The notes: generated by a model not told the origin, from the sequence alone. 64,000 bases of DNA from Euptelea pleiosperma (GCA_035048495.1 CM068549.1:13363103-13427102), one strand, 5' to 3'; shown: positions 33,558 to 46,642, counted from the stretch's first letter. A program made the numbers and translations.

Positions 33558-34089
33558 CCGTCTCCCCACGTTCTTCCCTTCTTCTTACTTCTTTCTCCTT
33601 CTTCTCTGCCTGCAGCATCGCCTACGACAGCAACAAGCACCACCGCTGCTCCTATCTTCTCCACTTTGCTGCTGTGCGCAAGCAACACCACCGCCTGTGC
33701 GTGCTGAAAACTCCGGCGAGGAGAGCCCTTTTCAACGGTGCTGCTTCTCCATTGATCGTATGGCCTCCATCTCTTCTCCTCCGGCTAGCAAGCTCGAGCT
33801 CTCCTCCACAACAGCTTGTCTTGGCCGAACGTTTTCTCCCATTCAAGAAGGAAAAGGATGAAAAGAAAAGAAAGAAAACAGAGGTTAGAAGAAAAAGAAG
33901 AGAAAGTCGTTGGGTTGTCTTCCTCGCCTGCGACTTGCTCTGCCTCCTTGCAGGTCCTCTTGCTGCTGCTCCTTGCACCTGTAACGTCTCCAGCCTGCTC
34001 ATCATCTCCATGTTGCCCTTTGAGCGCCCAACACCAACAGCAGCCCCTTCTCCAATTTAAACCGTTGGGTGAGATCTCCATCAACGATT

Positions 34090-34114
34090 CTAGTGTTGCA
34101 GCATGCAACACTAG
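34090..34114. repeat. Inverted repeat, arms CTAGTGTTGCA, 3-nt spacer
   Basis: Perfect 11+3+11. It shares the TTGCA…TGCAA core with the CCGGAGTTGCA family, but the outer arm halves differ on both sides together. Confidence 0.9.
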
Positions 34115-35262
34115 ACACCAGCCTTAAGGTAGCGTCTGCTATACAAGACATCACCGTGTACCCCCCTCAATGGTGCTGCACACCATAAACCTCAAGCACA
34201 CCAACACCATGGGTTATTGATGGCAGCGCTCATGTGCTTCCATCTTGGCCGTTCAACTCACCATACAGTGGTTGCAAGCACCTCTCCTTGCATCCTCTAA
34301 CGGACTGAATGTTGGCAAACACCATCCAAAATGGAGGAGTTCTCTTCCCCATCGCTACGTCTCCATCCACCGGCGGACCATCACATGGTTGCATCACTGT
34401 TTAATCGTTCAATCTGCTCCAGCCAGTTTGTTGCTGCCCTCTTGTGGATCACACCACTTCTAGCCAACGGTTCAATGCGCAACACCCTCCTCTCTTTGCT
34501 GTGGCACGTGCTCACGTTTGGACCCGAGCCAACCCTCAATTCGGATCGATCCTCGTGGTAAGTTCCCTCTCACTCTAATTCCCTTCTAAGTTTTCTCTAT
34601 CTTCTCTACATTCTCTCACTAGATCTCTCTCACATCCTCACTTTCTCTCTCTAAATTCTCTCAAGAGTCCATCACTTTCTCTCTCTAAGGCTAGTGACTT
34701 ATCTCTCTCTACCATGAGTTTCTTTGTCTAGATTCTATCTCTAGACTCCCCAGGCTGATCGCCCTTTTGCACCACTGACTCCGTTCGGTGAATGCAAGAG
34801 GGTGAGTTTTTCTCTCATCTCTACCTTGTCGGCCGGTAAACGACCGAGGTGTGAAAATTCTCTCTCTACCTTCTTCCTCTCTCTCTAAAAAGTTCTCTTT
34901 ACATGCTTTCTTACATGCTTTCTAGAATAGATTTACCGCTTTATTTATTCCTGTCATTTATTTCATGTAAGCAACAGTTTAATTAATGCAATTTGAGTTT
35001 GATGATTTTAGTCTTCTCTGGATCTCTTGGATGTGTTTTTAATCTCGACTCGCCATTCTCATCTTTCCACGTTTCTCTTGTATATTATCTGTCATTTTAT
35101 GTTCTTATTCGCGCTAATCCGACTAATCCCGAGTGCGGATCGACATCCGACACGAGCCACTGTACAAAATTGCTCATTCTACAGGTTAAATGTCTCGGAT
35201 AAATTAAAAATGTGTTGAAGTTAGGGTTTCCGTAACCAACGACGCGGAAAAACCTATTTTCA

Positions 35263-36261
35263 GGTACTGACGGAATTTATCAAGGGCGAAGACTACCGCC
35301 AGGAGTTCTTTCTCAGTGGTGGAGTAATTCATTTGGGCAGAGTTAAGAGTTTTGCTCGCGTAGTAGATCACGTGTGACCTTTTGTCAACTCTCTGCCCTA
35401 GAACAGCGCCTAACGCGTAGTCAGAAGCATCGCACATTACCTCGAAAGGTAGAGTCCAATCCGGGGGACGGATAATGGGCGCAGTAGTGAGCTCAGATTT
35501 GAGACGCTCAAATGCCTTGACACAGTCAGCATTAAAGTCGAAAGGACTATCTTTAGCTAGAAGATGGGACAGAGGTCGAGCGATTTGAGAGAAGTCCTTG
35601 ATGAATCGCCTATAGAATCCTCCGTGTCCCAAAAAGGATCGGATGTCACGCACGGACTTAAGAATGGGCAAGGTCGAGATGATATCGATTTTAGCTTTGT
35701 CGACCTCAATGCCCTGATGGGAAATGACATGTCCCAGAACAATGCCCTTCTTCACCATGAAGTGGCATTTCTCCCAATTGAGGACAAGTCGCTTGTCCTG
35801 ACAGCGGTGAAGTACAAGCCCTAGATGGTTCAGACAGTCATCAAAGGATGACCCAAAAACTGAGAAGTCGTCTATAAAGACTTCGAGGAATTTTTCCACC
35901 ATGTCAGAGAATATGCTCATCATACACCTTTGAAAGGTCGCGGGTGCATTGCAGAGGCCAAAGGGCATGCGCTTGTAGGCAAAAGTGCCAAAGGGACAAG
36001 TGAAGGTTGTCTTCTCATGATCCTCAGGGGCGATTGGTATTTGATTATACCCTGAGTAACCATCGAGGAAGCAGTAATAGGAGTGACCTGCTAGTCTCTC
36101 CAACATTTGGTCTATGAAGGGTAAAGGAAAATGGTCCTTCCTAGTGTTGGTGTTGAGTCGTCGGTAATCGATGCAGACTCTCCACCCTTTCTTCAGGCGC
36201 TGGGTTACCATTTCCTTGTTCTCATTTTCCACAACTGTAAATCCTGCCTTTTTAGGGACGA
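35263..36261 (-). pseudogene. Element A pol, middle part: reverse transcriptase and RNase H
   Basis: Open minus-strand frame from the B insertion site (36261) to the nested solo LTR. RT motifs: [53 protein letters not shown] (catalytic YxDD box, here FIDD), GHVISHQGI, and the RNase H start ([20 protein letters not shown]). The upstream part of RT is at 48962 onward and the downstream part at 32314. All are in one frame once the two insertions are discounted. The apparent C-terminus past 35263 is LTR-derived. Confidence 0.9.
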
Positions 36262-37243
36262 TATTTTTTTTTTTTTTTTAAGTTAAAACCTACTTTTCTA
36301 TGGGGAATCTCCCCAATTAGTGGACCCCCCATTTAATTAAAATTATTTTTGAAATTCGCGGGGTCCACTAACTGGTCGGACAGCGGGTCGATGATGATGG
36401 GCCCGGCTACTGGCCCACATGGACTGATGATGTCCATCGTCTCACAAGATGATGTGACAGGCATTCTGAAGGCGATCGGATGGATGGTGACTTGATTGGG
36501 ACCCAGATTGGTAGATCGACGGATCTAGAGAGATCCAACGGTCCGATTGAAGATCCAACGGTCCGATGGAAGATCCAACGGTCAAAAAGCTAAGGGAGAT
36601 GAGATAGAGCCGATGGGTAGGAGTTCTGGGGTTAGGTCAGTAGATTCGAGGATCGAGAGATGAAGAGAGAGAGAGAATAAGAAGAGATGAGAGAAAAAGT
36701 ATCAAAAAAAATGGAAAAAAGCACTGGCGGAGGGTCTGGAACCCTGGTCTTCACTGTGACCATCCTCACGCTTCTCCAGTAGAGTCGACCATCATTCTTT
36801 GCTGACTCATGTGGCTTTAAACGCTTTGGTCCGTCTCTTGGTCATTGGCTCTCCTACTCTCTTCGTTCTTTGGGCTGGCTTTTTGGTCCTCTTATTCAGC
36901 CCATATTTGGCCCATATCTTCTAGTCATAGCATGTGGGCTTGTTAAGCTTTGATAATGGGCTTTCATGATCGATTTGGGCCCACAAGTCTCGAGAACCGT
37001 CCCATCGGGGTTTCCTGCGACAGAAGAAGCGCGTAATGAGACTTTATCAGAACGGCTTAATATTTAGACTTTCGAAAATGTGTTTAATGCATGCAAATAT
37101 ACCATTTCGTCCAGAAAAGTGTGTTCTACGCAACAGAAGAGACTCTTACGTAGAAAAGTAGGTAAATAGAGTATTTTACGTAGGAGAATGCAATAACGCT
37201 AAAAGGATAATTGCTTAAAATAAGCACTTTTGAGCGAATATCA
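36262..37243 (-). mobile_element. 3' LTR of element B, truncated (982 bp)
   Basis: Starts properly at 37243 (TGATATTCGC on the minus strand) but stops at a T run (36264-36280) directly next to the target duplication. The R/U5 portion, 46643 to about 48087 in the 5' LTR, is missing. It keeps about 120 bp that the 5' LTR has lost near 48127. Confidence 0.9.
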
Positions 37244-39166
37244 CAACCCCCAACCAGCATATTGCCAATCCTTGGCAATTAGTGCGAAATAAATGAGCTT
37301 AAAAGGGCTCTGCACATGCTACACACTTTTTCATATTAGCTCAGGGAAAACACCGTTCGTCAAATCATTGAATGGATGCAAAAATAGTTACATGCTAGCG
37401 AAGAGTTGGAAAGTTTTGGCAAGACTACAGACTGATAATCATGACCCAGAATAGTCAGACTCTGCGTGTGTGTGTGCTCAACATTCTCATCATCCGACAG
37501 TAAAGATTTCTAGATCACCTCTAAGTTTTTATGCCTCGACCTCAAATCTCACATGTTTAGCACTCAGAATAGAATCACACAAGAAGGGTTTTCTTCTTTT
37601 CTCTCAATTTATATGTGAGGAGATATATTTAATATAAAGAGGCAAAAGATCTCACATATGTTTTATTTGAAGGAAGGACATCTTTAACAGAAGAAGATCT
37701 CATGATTGGAATACCACTTCACTCAGGAACGTCAGATCAAACTCTATAGCTTCTCTTTCTCCAATCTCCACATTTTATGATCGTACTATCCTAGAATCAA
37801 GTAGGACTTTCCTGGGTTGTAATGAGGCTTAGGTCAGGTGTAGAGAGATAAAGGAATACAGGATTTCAAAGATCTTGAGAGTTTTCTTGAATTTTTCCTG
37901 CGACGTAACACCATTATCTGGTTCTTTTTCCTTTTTTCGTATTTTTCTCTTTTTCTTGATATTTCTGAGACTGCTCAATTTCTTTTCAGCACTTTTTCAT
38001 ACTTTCTTTCCATATTTTGTTTTCAGCTTGAACCACTTTCTTTTTCTTTTGATTCTTCTTCTTTTCTTTTCATGGTACACCCATATCAGTTATTCTTTTG
38101 TCCATCTCAAAATAAGGTAGCCAGTCATGCTTCGTAGCTGGATTGGATTTTAGGTTGATGGGTTTACAAAGAAAAGGCTTTTATAGAAGGGTTCAAGGGG
38201 TTTCTAGTGAAGTATAATTCAGGTAAGTAAAAAGGCTGAATGGTTCAAAAAAATGGCCTAAATCATTTTCTAGGGTTTGCACTATCATGTATACTGTCTT
38301 GACTGGATACAGAGAAGGTTTTGTCGTAGTAATCCAATGTTGATATCGTTCCGAGTTTTATGATCGAAGCAAAAGATAATGAGATCTCTCAACGAATATT
38401 GCGGGCATGAAGAATAGTGAGTCATCTTGTGACTCAGAATTATTGTATAACACTCTGAATTGATTAAAGGTTCGAAAGCTCACTGGGTTAGGTCTCCACA
38501 ATTCTTCTCACAGGATCTCTAGAATTTCTAAACTTAGGATGACTCTGATATTGATAGTGTACAATTGTGCCGAATATGAGTTTTTCTGAGTTTTCAAACC
38601 TGCTGTAGTCATGCTTGAATTGACTCAACGCTAACTTTAAACAAAAATTGACATCCTCAATACTGACTTAACGGATGTTTTCAGCTAATCAAAGTCAGGG
38701 TATTTGACACATTTTTGAAATTCTCGAAAACTTTTGGAGAACATCGGAAATCACCCCAAAAACAAGAATTCTTTTTTTCTTTTTTTTTTTTTTTTTTTTT
38801 TTTTTTTATCAAAATGAAGACATGAGTTTTGGTAAATACCCACCCCCAACCAAAATATAGCACCATCCTCGGTGCTCATGACCGGGACATAAAATGATAA
38901 AAATTTAGTGATGATGATGTAAAAGTTCAGGAAGGATGTTACCAAGTCGGCAGAAATTCGATAGTGTTTGGTACCTGATGATCGGGAGAATGAATGTACC
39001 TGCAGTTTCAGAGATATAACAGTAATAACAAATGCATGAGACTCATGTATTCTAGGAATACCGGAATTGCCTTTCCGAAAGCGCTAAGTTTTACGTCTTC
39101 AGCCAGACATGACGGGGGTGACAGGCACCCCCAACCAAGTTGGAGCACAGGAGACTGAGTGGATCA
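37244..39166 (-). other. Element B, PPT and 1.9-kb region downstream of integrase
   Basis: PPT GGTTGGGGGTTG (minus, 37255-37244). The rest matches 28829-30753 of element A closely. It has a T run at about 38771-38808 and no env-like ORF. The first ~130 bp after the integrase stop include a motif repeated in both elements. Confidence 0.75.
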
Positions 39167-42100
39167 TCAGTCGACATAAACAGGATCGATGAGATCAATT
39201 TCAAAAGTCTGAATGAACGACACATCAAGTTCATGGAATTGCTTAAGACGCTGACCATTGACCTGGAATGAGGAGTGATCTTTGGGATCCTCAATAGTGA
39301 TTGCCCCGAAGGGTGTGACTGCTGTGACCGTATATGGACCGGTCCACCTAGATTTCAGTTTCCCAGGGAAGAGATGGAGACGAGAATTATAAAGAAGGAC
39401 CTTCTGTCCTGGATAGAACTCTTTTCTGAGGATGCTCTTGTCATGTATCCACTTCATTTTGGCTTTGTAATTCTTAGACAAGTTGTAGGCATCATTTCTG
39501 AGTTCTTCTAACTCATTCATTTGAAGTTTCCGCTCCTCCCCTGCGGAGTCTAGGTCGAAGTTGAGCTTCTTAATGGCCCACAGGGCACGATGTTCAATCT
39601 CTACCGGAAGATGACAGGGTTTCCCAAAGACCAGACGATAGGGCGACATATTGAGTGGGGTCTTGTAGGCGGTTCTGTATGCCCATAAAGCATCAGTGAG
39701 ACGAGTAGACCAGTCTTTACGTGTGGTATTGACTGTCTTCTCCAAGATCTGCTTGATCTGGCGATTAGAAACCTCCACTTGACCACTAGTCTGCGGATGA
39801 TAAGCTAGGGCAACCTTGTGGGTTACCCCATACTTTTTCATTAATTTCTCAAATATCCTATTGCAGAAATGGGTGCCCCCATCACTAATGATGGCCTTAG
39901 GGGCACCGAATCGGGCGAAGATGAACTCCTTTAGGAATTTGACCACTACTTTGTGGTCATTTGTCTTGGTGGGAATGGCTTCTATCCATTTGGATACATA
40001 GTCTACCGCAAGGAGAATGTACTCAAAACCATAGGAAACGGGAAAGGGGCCCATGAAGTCGATGCCCCAGATGTCAAATATTTCATCGACCTGGATGGGA
40101 GTGAGGGGCATCATGTTCCTCTGGGAGATGCGGCCTAGATGCTGGCAATTAGGACAGGTTTTGGAGTAGATATGGGCATCTTTAAATAGTGTAGGCCAGT
40201 AGAATCCGCATTGCAGAACTTTTTCTGTAGTTTTCTTAGTACTGAAATGACCACCACAAGGTTGGTCATGACACGAGGACAAGATATTGAGTTGGTCCGA
40301 CTCAGGGACACAGAGACGAATGATTTGGTCAGGACAGTATTTATACAAATAAGGGTCATCCCAAGAGTAGTACTTAACTCTTGCTAGGAATTGGCTTTTG
40401 TCCTGTTTTGACCAGTGTGAAGGCATTTCTTCGGTGACAAGGTAGTTGACAATGTCAGCATACCAAGGATTAACAAAGATGGCGAACAGTTGTTCGTCTG
40501 GAAAGGTTTCAGGGATGGGCTGGGTGTCGAAGGATGACTCTAAAGTCAGTCTAGACAAGTGATCAGCCACTACATTCTCAGTTCCTTTCTTATCCTTAAT
40601 CTCGAGGTCGAATTCCTGCAGTAAGAGAATCCATCGAATTAATCGAGGCTTGGTTTCCTTTTTCGACATGAGATAACGAAGGGCTGCATGATCAGTGTAC
40701 ACTACCACCTTAGTGGCTAAGAGGTACTGACGGAATTTATCAAGGGCGAAGACTACCGCCAGGAGTTCTTTCTCAGTGGTATAGTAATTCATTTGGGCAG
40801 AGTTAAGAGTTTTGCTCGCGTAGTAGATCACGTGTGACCTTTTGTCAACTCTCTGCCCTAGAACGGCGCCTAACGCGTAGTCAGAAGCATCGCACATTAC
40901 CTCAAAAGGTAGAGTCCAGTCCGGGGGACGGATAATGGGCGCAGTAGTGAGCTCAGATTTGAGACGCTCAAATGCCTTGACACAGTCAGCATTAAAGTCG
41001 AAAGGACTATCTTTAGCCAGAAGATGGGACAGAGGTCGAGCGATTTGAGAGAAGTCCTTGATGAATCGCCTATAGAATCCTCCGTGTCCCAAAAAGGACC
41101 GGATGTCACGTACGGACTTAGGAATGGGCAAGGTCGAGATGATATCAATTTTAGCTTTGTCGACCTCAATACCCTGATGGGAAATGACATGTCCCAGAAC
41201 AATGCCCTTCTTCACCATGAAGTGGCATTTCTCCCAATTGAGGACAAGTCGCTTGTCCTGACAGCGTTGAAGTACAAGCCTTAGATGGTTCAGACAGTCA
41301 TCAAAGGATGACCCAAAGACTGAGCAGTCGTCCATAAAGACTTCGAGGAATTTTTCCACCATGTCAGAGAATATGCTCATCATACACCTTTGAAAGGTCG
41401 CGGGTGCATTGCAGAGGCCAAAGGGCATGCGCTTGTAGGCAAAAGTGCCAAAGGGACAAGTGAAGGTTGTCTTCTCGTGATCCTCAGGGACAATTGGTAT
41501 TTGATTATACCCTGAGTAACCATCGAGGAAGCAGTAATAGGAGTGACCTGCTAGTCTCTCCAACATTTGGTCTATGAAGGGTAAAGGAAAATGGTCCTTC
41601 CTAGTGTTGGTGTTGAGTCGTCGGTAATCGATGCAGACTCTCCACCCTTTCTTCAGGCGCTGGGTTACCATTTCCTTATTCTCGTTTTCCACAACTGTGA
41701 ATCCGGCCTTTTTAGGGACGACATGAATAGGACTCACCCATTTGCTATCGGAGATGGGATAAATGATACCCGCATCTAACAGTTTAAGGACCTCATCCCG
41801 GACTACATCCTTCAAGACGGGGTTCAACCTCCTCTGGTGTTCTCGAGAGGTTTTGGATTCATCCTCGAGATAGATGTGATGTTGGCACACCGAGGGGTCT
41901 ATGCCTCGAATATCATCTATAGTCCAACCTATCGCAGATTTGTGCTCGTTGAGCAGCTCGAGAAGTTTCTTACGTTCACTCTCAGACAAAGCGGAAGCAA
42001 TAATGACAGGGTAGGTTTCCTTAGGACCAAGATAGGCATAGGAAAGATCTGTGGGAAGAGGCTTAAGCTCCAATTTTGGAGCAGATGGAGTAGAAATAGG

Positions 42101-44932
42101 TGTCACAGAAGACACGGATTGAAGAGGTTTGACTTCAGTAGGTAAAGGAAGGATGGGTTCTCTGGCCATGGTTATCAGAGGCTCGAACTCGATGAGTGGA
42201 GCGGGGATCTCTATCAGTGGAGCAGTCTCCAAAAGATCATTGAGATCAGAAATAGCTGACTCTGTTGCAAAGTCAGCTCCAAAGTGTTCTAGACACTGCT
42301 TAAGAATATCTTCGGTGGAGTCCGGGATTAGACTCTCAACGGCACACATTTCATCGGTCACTTCGCGATCGGCATCTTGTTGCATTAAACGAAAGATATT
42401 GACCTCAGCTTTGAGGTTTCCGAAAGCAATGGACATGTTTCCGTCCCGGCAACCGATGTGTGCATTTGCGGTGGCAAGGAATGGACGGCCTAAGATGACC
42501 GGAATGCGGTTTTCCTAACACGGCTCGGTGTCTAGAATGATAAAGTCCACAGGATAATAAAAGTCAGCGACTTTTACTAGGACATCTTCAATGATTCCTC
42601 TTGGAATCTTGATGGACTGATCAGCGAATTTCAGGGTGACATTGGTAGGCTTCATATCTTTCAGTCCTAACTGCTGATATACCGAGAACGGTATGAGGTT
42701 AACGCTAGCCCCTAAATCTAGCAAGGCAGTGCAGTTAAAGTTGTCACCAATTTCACATTGGACAGTTGGGCTACCTGGATCCTTGTGTTTGATCACACTA
42801 TTGCGTTGAATGAACGCTGTAGCTTTTTCGGCCAAGAAGGCAGCTTTGGGTACATGCGTACGCCGCTTAACTGTGCACAAGTCCTTGAGGAATTTGGCAT
42901 AGGAGGGGATTTGCTTGATAGCAGAAAGGAATGGGATATTGATCTGGACGTCTTTAAAGACGTCTAAGATCTCTGAGAATTGCTGATCCCGCTTATCTTG
43001 GACAAGTCTGTCCAGGAAGGGAGGCTTTACTCGACAAATGGATTTGTCTTTAGCCTTCGATTTCTGCACAGGGATATCAGAAGTTGGTGCAGAGGTGGAA
43101 GAAGCAGAGGTAGGATTGGTACTAGTTTCCTCTGTACGAGTGATGGGTGCTGGAGATGGCACCGGCGGTGGTTGGACTCCCATGTCCACAGTTTTTCCAG
43201 ATCGTAGGGTGGTTACAGCTTGCACCTCCCCTTGACAGTTCTCATTCTGGCTCTGAGATTGGGAACCGATCTCATATATTGCTCCTTTGGCATTTGCTTT
43301 TGGGTTAGCAATGGGTTGGCTAGGAAAAATGCCTTTAGCTTTCTCAGCTTCCAAGTTGCCTAAGCGTTGCTCTAGACGAAGCATGGATTGTTGTTGCTGT
43401 TGCTCTAGGCGTTGCATAGATTGTTGTTGCTGAGTAATGAGTTGAGCTAGAAGGTCTTCAATACCGGATTTGGGGACCGACTGTTGGGGGGCAGCTAATG
43501 GGAGCTGAGGCACCAATTCGCGACTCGAGCTCATCGGGGCATTATAGTTATATGCTGGTGGATTGGTTGGGACAATCGGTTGGTTCTGAAAGTTCTGGGG
43601 AACTCTTTGCTGATTCTGAAATGTGCTCTGTTGTCCAGAGTATTGACCCTGTTGGAACTGCTGGTTCTGAGTAGATGGGTACTGATTTTGCTGATATTGT
43701 CCCTTATTGAATTGCCTATTGGGTTGATTGAACCCAGGGGGATACATACTCGGAGGTTGACGTGGAGGTTGAGCTTGTGGTTGAGTAGACTGAGGCCTCC
43801 AAGAGAAGTTAGGGTGATTTCTCGTGTCCGGATGATAAGATTGACTATACGAGTTTTGAGTGGGTGGTTTGTATGTGCTGAAAGCACAAACTTCTTCCTG
43901 AAGAGGATTAGACCATCCTTCATTCAAAGGACAATGCTCAGTAGTATGGGAGGGTTGTAGACAGAGGATGCAGGATTCCATAGGGCTCTCGTGTCCCACA
44001 TGCATGACTGGGGTAGATTGTTGAGTAGGCTTTTGTACAGACACAGCCAGTGCCGAGACGGACTTGCTCAACTCTTGAATGACAGATCGAAGCTCAGTAT
44101 CAGCGGTAGTATCATGTCCTTTGGTTGTCCTTTGGACTGAAGTGGTTCGACTGAACTCTGAGTCAGTCGTCCAATGTTGAGAGTTTTCTCCTAACTCTCC
44201 CAAGAATTTGTATGCATCGGTCGGAGTTTGGTGCAGGAATTTTCCTTGGCACATTGACTCTACCATGGTCCGGGACTCATGAGTAAGTCCCTTGTAGAAG
44301 ACATGGACAAGATTGCCCTTATCGATGCTATGGTGGGGACACTTAGTCAGGTAGTCTTGGAATCTATCCCACGCTTCAAAAAATTTCTCATCGGACTTTT
44401 GTCGAAAGTCCTGGATGAGTTGCTTCATTTGGTTGGTCCGAGTCATGGGGTAGAATTTAGACATGAATTTGCCCACCAACTCTTTCCAATTGCTGATTGA
44501 ATCAGCGGGTAAGGAGTAGAGCCAATCTGAGGCTCGATCTTTGAGCGAGAATGGGAAAACTCGCAGACGGACATTGTCATCATCGAGGTTCTGATTCTTG
44601 AAAAGTAGGATGACATGTTGGAATTCCCTAATATGGGAATATGGGTCTTCTCTTGGGAGACCACGAAAGGTTGGCAGCATTTGGATCGTCTGTGGCCGGA
44701 TCTCAAATTGTACCGCCGTAGTAGGTGGGAGAACAATGCAAGTGGGCGGATTGGCAGAGATAGGAGCGAACGTCTCGATAAGAGGTCGTTCGACTGCCAT
44801 GACTACAAAGGTAGTAGTACTGGGGGAGGTGGGTGGGGAAAGAGATGGGGAAGAATTCAGTGGAGGATCCACTGTAGGTACGTGATTCTCAGATCGAACC
44901 AAGCGTTTGTTCGGACGATTCCAAACGGGCAT
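39167..44932 (-). pseudogene. Element B gag-pol polyprotein (Athila lineage), one nonsense codon
   Basis: One minus-strand frame of about 1,920 codons holds every protein needed for retrotransposition. The ATG at 44932 (MPVWNRPNKR) is preferred over a TTG five codons upstream. Order: gag core (about residues 110-215), CX2CX4HX4C zinc knuckle (CILC…H…C, about 321-334), Gln-rich linker, protease with DLGASVNLIP (about residue 740), RT (FMDD box, followed by Cys where element A has Phe), RNase H, integrase with HHCC and the DDE core. DLGAS and the [22 protein letters not shown] RT text are typical of Athila. A single TAG at 42515-42517 lies where element A has CAG (Gln), 69 codons after DLGA begins. 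Everything else is open, so readthrough is conceivable but inactivation is more likely. Confidence 0.9.
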
Positions 44933-46642
44933 ACGCGAATGAGGCAAGCTCTATACTTGGCAAAAATTTGCCAGAGAGGAACACTATCCTAAATGATGCA
45001 CACCAAGCACAGATAATCCTATTCTAAGCAATCAGGATATATTTTAGGAATTATCTTTGTTAGTTTTGGGGCTAGAGTAGATTATGACAGTGGGCAGACC
45101 ACTGGTTTATCTTTTAACCGCCAGACTAACTGTTTTGCACTCAGAGGTTCTCACCAGGCTACACTCTTCAGAGCGAATCCTTTAGTACTAACTCTAGTTA
45201 ACAACAAGGCAATCCGAAGCCTAGACAGACGTGCGGCACAATGGCTGACTTAAGTACGTCCCAGACTAACCGGATTGGTCAAGTGTATAAGAAGAGTGTT
45301 CCCTCGGGTTAAGCTAGGGTTGGTGCGTGTTCCTAGACCACACGTAACTAACCGCCGAATAGTCCAAGATGCCACGTCGAGCTCAGTGTACTTGAGTAGC
45401 AGGGACTTATGGGTGTGTTAGACAACAGGGACCCGCGCTCGTGGTCTTATTTCGATTGGATGTTAAGCGGGTTCGCTTTGCGTGGATTTTTCCTCGAACA
45501 CCGGGCTAATTGGCTCTACTTCTTGATTCTTTTTAATTAACTGGAGCCTTGGGATCAAATCAGTTGGAATGATGAGGTGGGTGATGAAATCCCACCAGTT
45601 TCAATTTGGAGCTGGGTTTGCTCTCTTAGAGTGGATTGATTAACGGCCACGCCACGCAAGTCGAAGAATATGGATGCGAAAGCAAATAGACAAGCGGCAA
45701 TGAGTCACCCAACGGCGCAGTATCGCACTCAAGGCGAGGATAGAGACTTACCTCCCGTGGGCCACGCCACGGGGTCTCCTCCGTGGGTTAGAGAGGGGTA
45801 TCCTAATGGGCTTGGGCCCGACTCCACCTCTTTGAGCTTTCGCTCCCTACCCACACTGGATCGTGTTCCTGCAGAAAAGTTAGATCGCACGGTCTAGGTA
45901 GTCGGGATTCTATTTGGAAGATCTTTGCCTTTTTAGGGTTCACAGAACAAGCACTGGATTTAGGCAAGTTTTTGAATTAATTTCCAAGTTCGAGATGGGT
46001 TAAAATTTAGGAATTCCCAGATTGGAAAATACCTAGATTGGAAAGTTTCCCGAACTGTGGAGATCTTCCAAGAAAGATTTGATTGCGAGATCCCTTATAA
46101 TTTTGGGAAATTTCCTAAAATTGAAATTCTTGCTAGATTTGGGGTGTTTCCTTTTGCAGACTTTTCCAAATTCGAAAGATTTCTAAAGATAGAAATTCTT
46201 CTAAAGAGGAAACTTCTAAGAGGGGAAACCCTAATTTAGCAAAGTTTCAAGATTTTAGAATCTTTCCAAAAATTGTAAATCCTTGATTGGTGATTTCTAA
46301 AAATCTGCAGAATTTGAAACCCTAATTTTTTTGAATTTTGAATTTATTATTTTTTTGGTATTTTTCACTTAATCTAGGGTTTCTAAAAAACCCTAGAACA
46401 AGATCTAGCAGTTATATGGAAAGCAGTAAAATTCCTAAATTATTACAAATTGCACTCGGCCTTCCGAGGCATTAAAAATAGTAATTTAAAAACTGCTAAA
46501 AATCAACAAAAACAAAAAATAGAAAGTTTCCCGAAAAGGTCGGGTTGTCCAAATTGAGCAGCTTTCCAATTTGGCAACTTTCCAATTCCGTCTTTACGTC
46601 CTTTTTCGCACTCCCGAACACCCGAGCGGCAGCGGCGCCATT
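44933..46642 (-). other. Element B leader with tRNA-Asp-type primer binding site
   Basis: Two bases after the 5' LTR lies the PBS at 46621-46640 (minus): TGGCGCCGCTGCCG, complementary to the 3' end of plant tRNA-Asp with one mismatch in 14, as usual for Athila. The 1.7-kb leader before gag is long. It holds a strong donor consensus (GGGAG then GTAAGTC, minus, about 45746-45757) and acceptor-like sites TTTTCTGCAG (about 45871) and AAGTATAG (about 44955). All recur in element A, so a spliced leader is possible. Confidence 0.75.

Larger units (their letters stand above)
32315..35262 (+). mobile_element. Solo Athila-type LTR (2,948 bp) inserted in element A
   Basis: Starts TGATATTCGCTC and ends CCTATTTTCA, flanked by the 5-bp duplication GGTAC (32310-32314 and 35263-35267). 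Element B has a single GGTAC at the equivalent place, which confirms the insertion. No internal region is present, so it arose by LTR-LTR recombination. It contains a 42-A run, a TATA-like TTTATAAG (33378-33385), inverted repeats at 33534-33557 and 34090-34114, and a degenerate B box (GGTTCCAGACC, about 32815). The ~200-codon frames in its centre are not conserved in other copies. Confidence 0.95.

Noticed and set aside
42129..44992. Plus-strand frames of 95-129 codons across elements A and B (also 49374-52228)
   Set aside because: Antisense shadows of the gag-pol frame; present in both copies only because the elements are similar.
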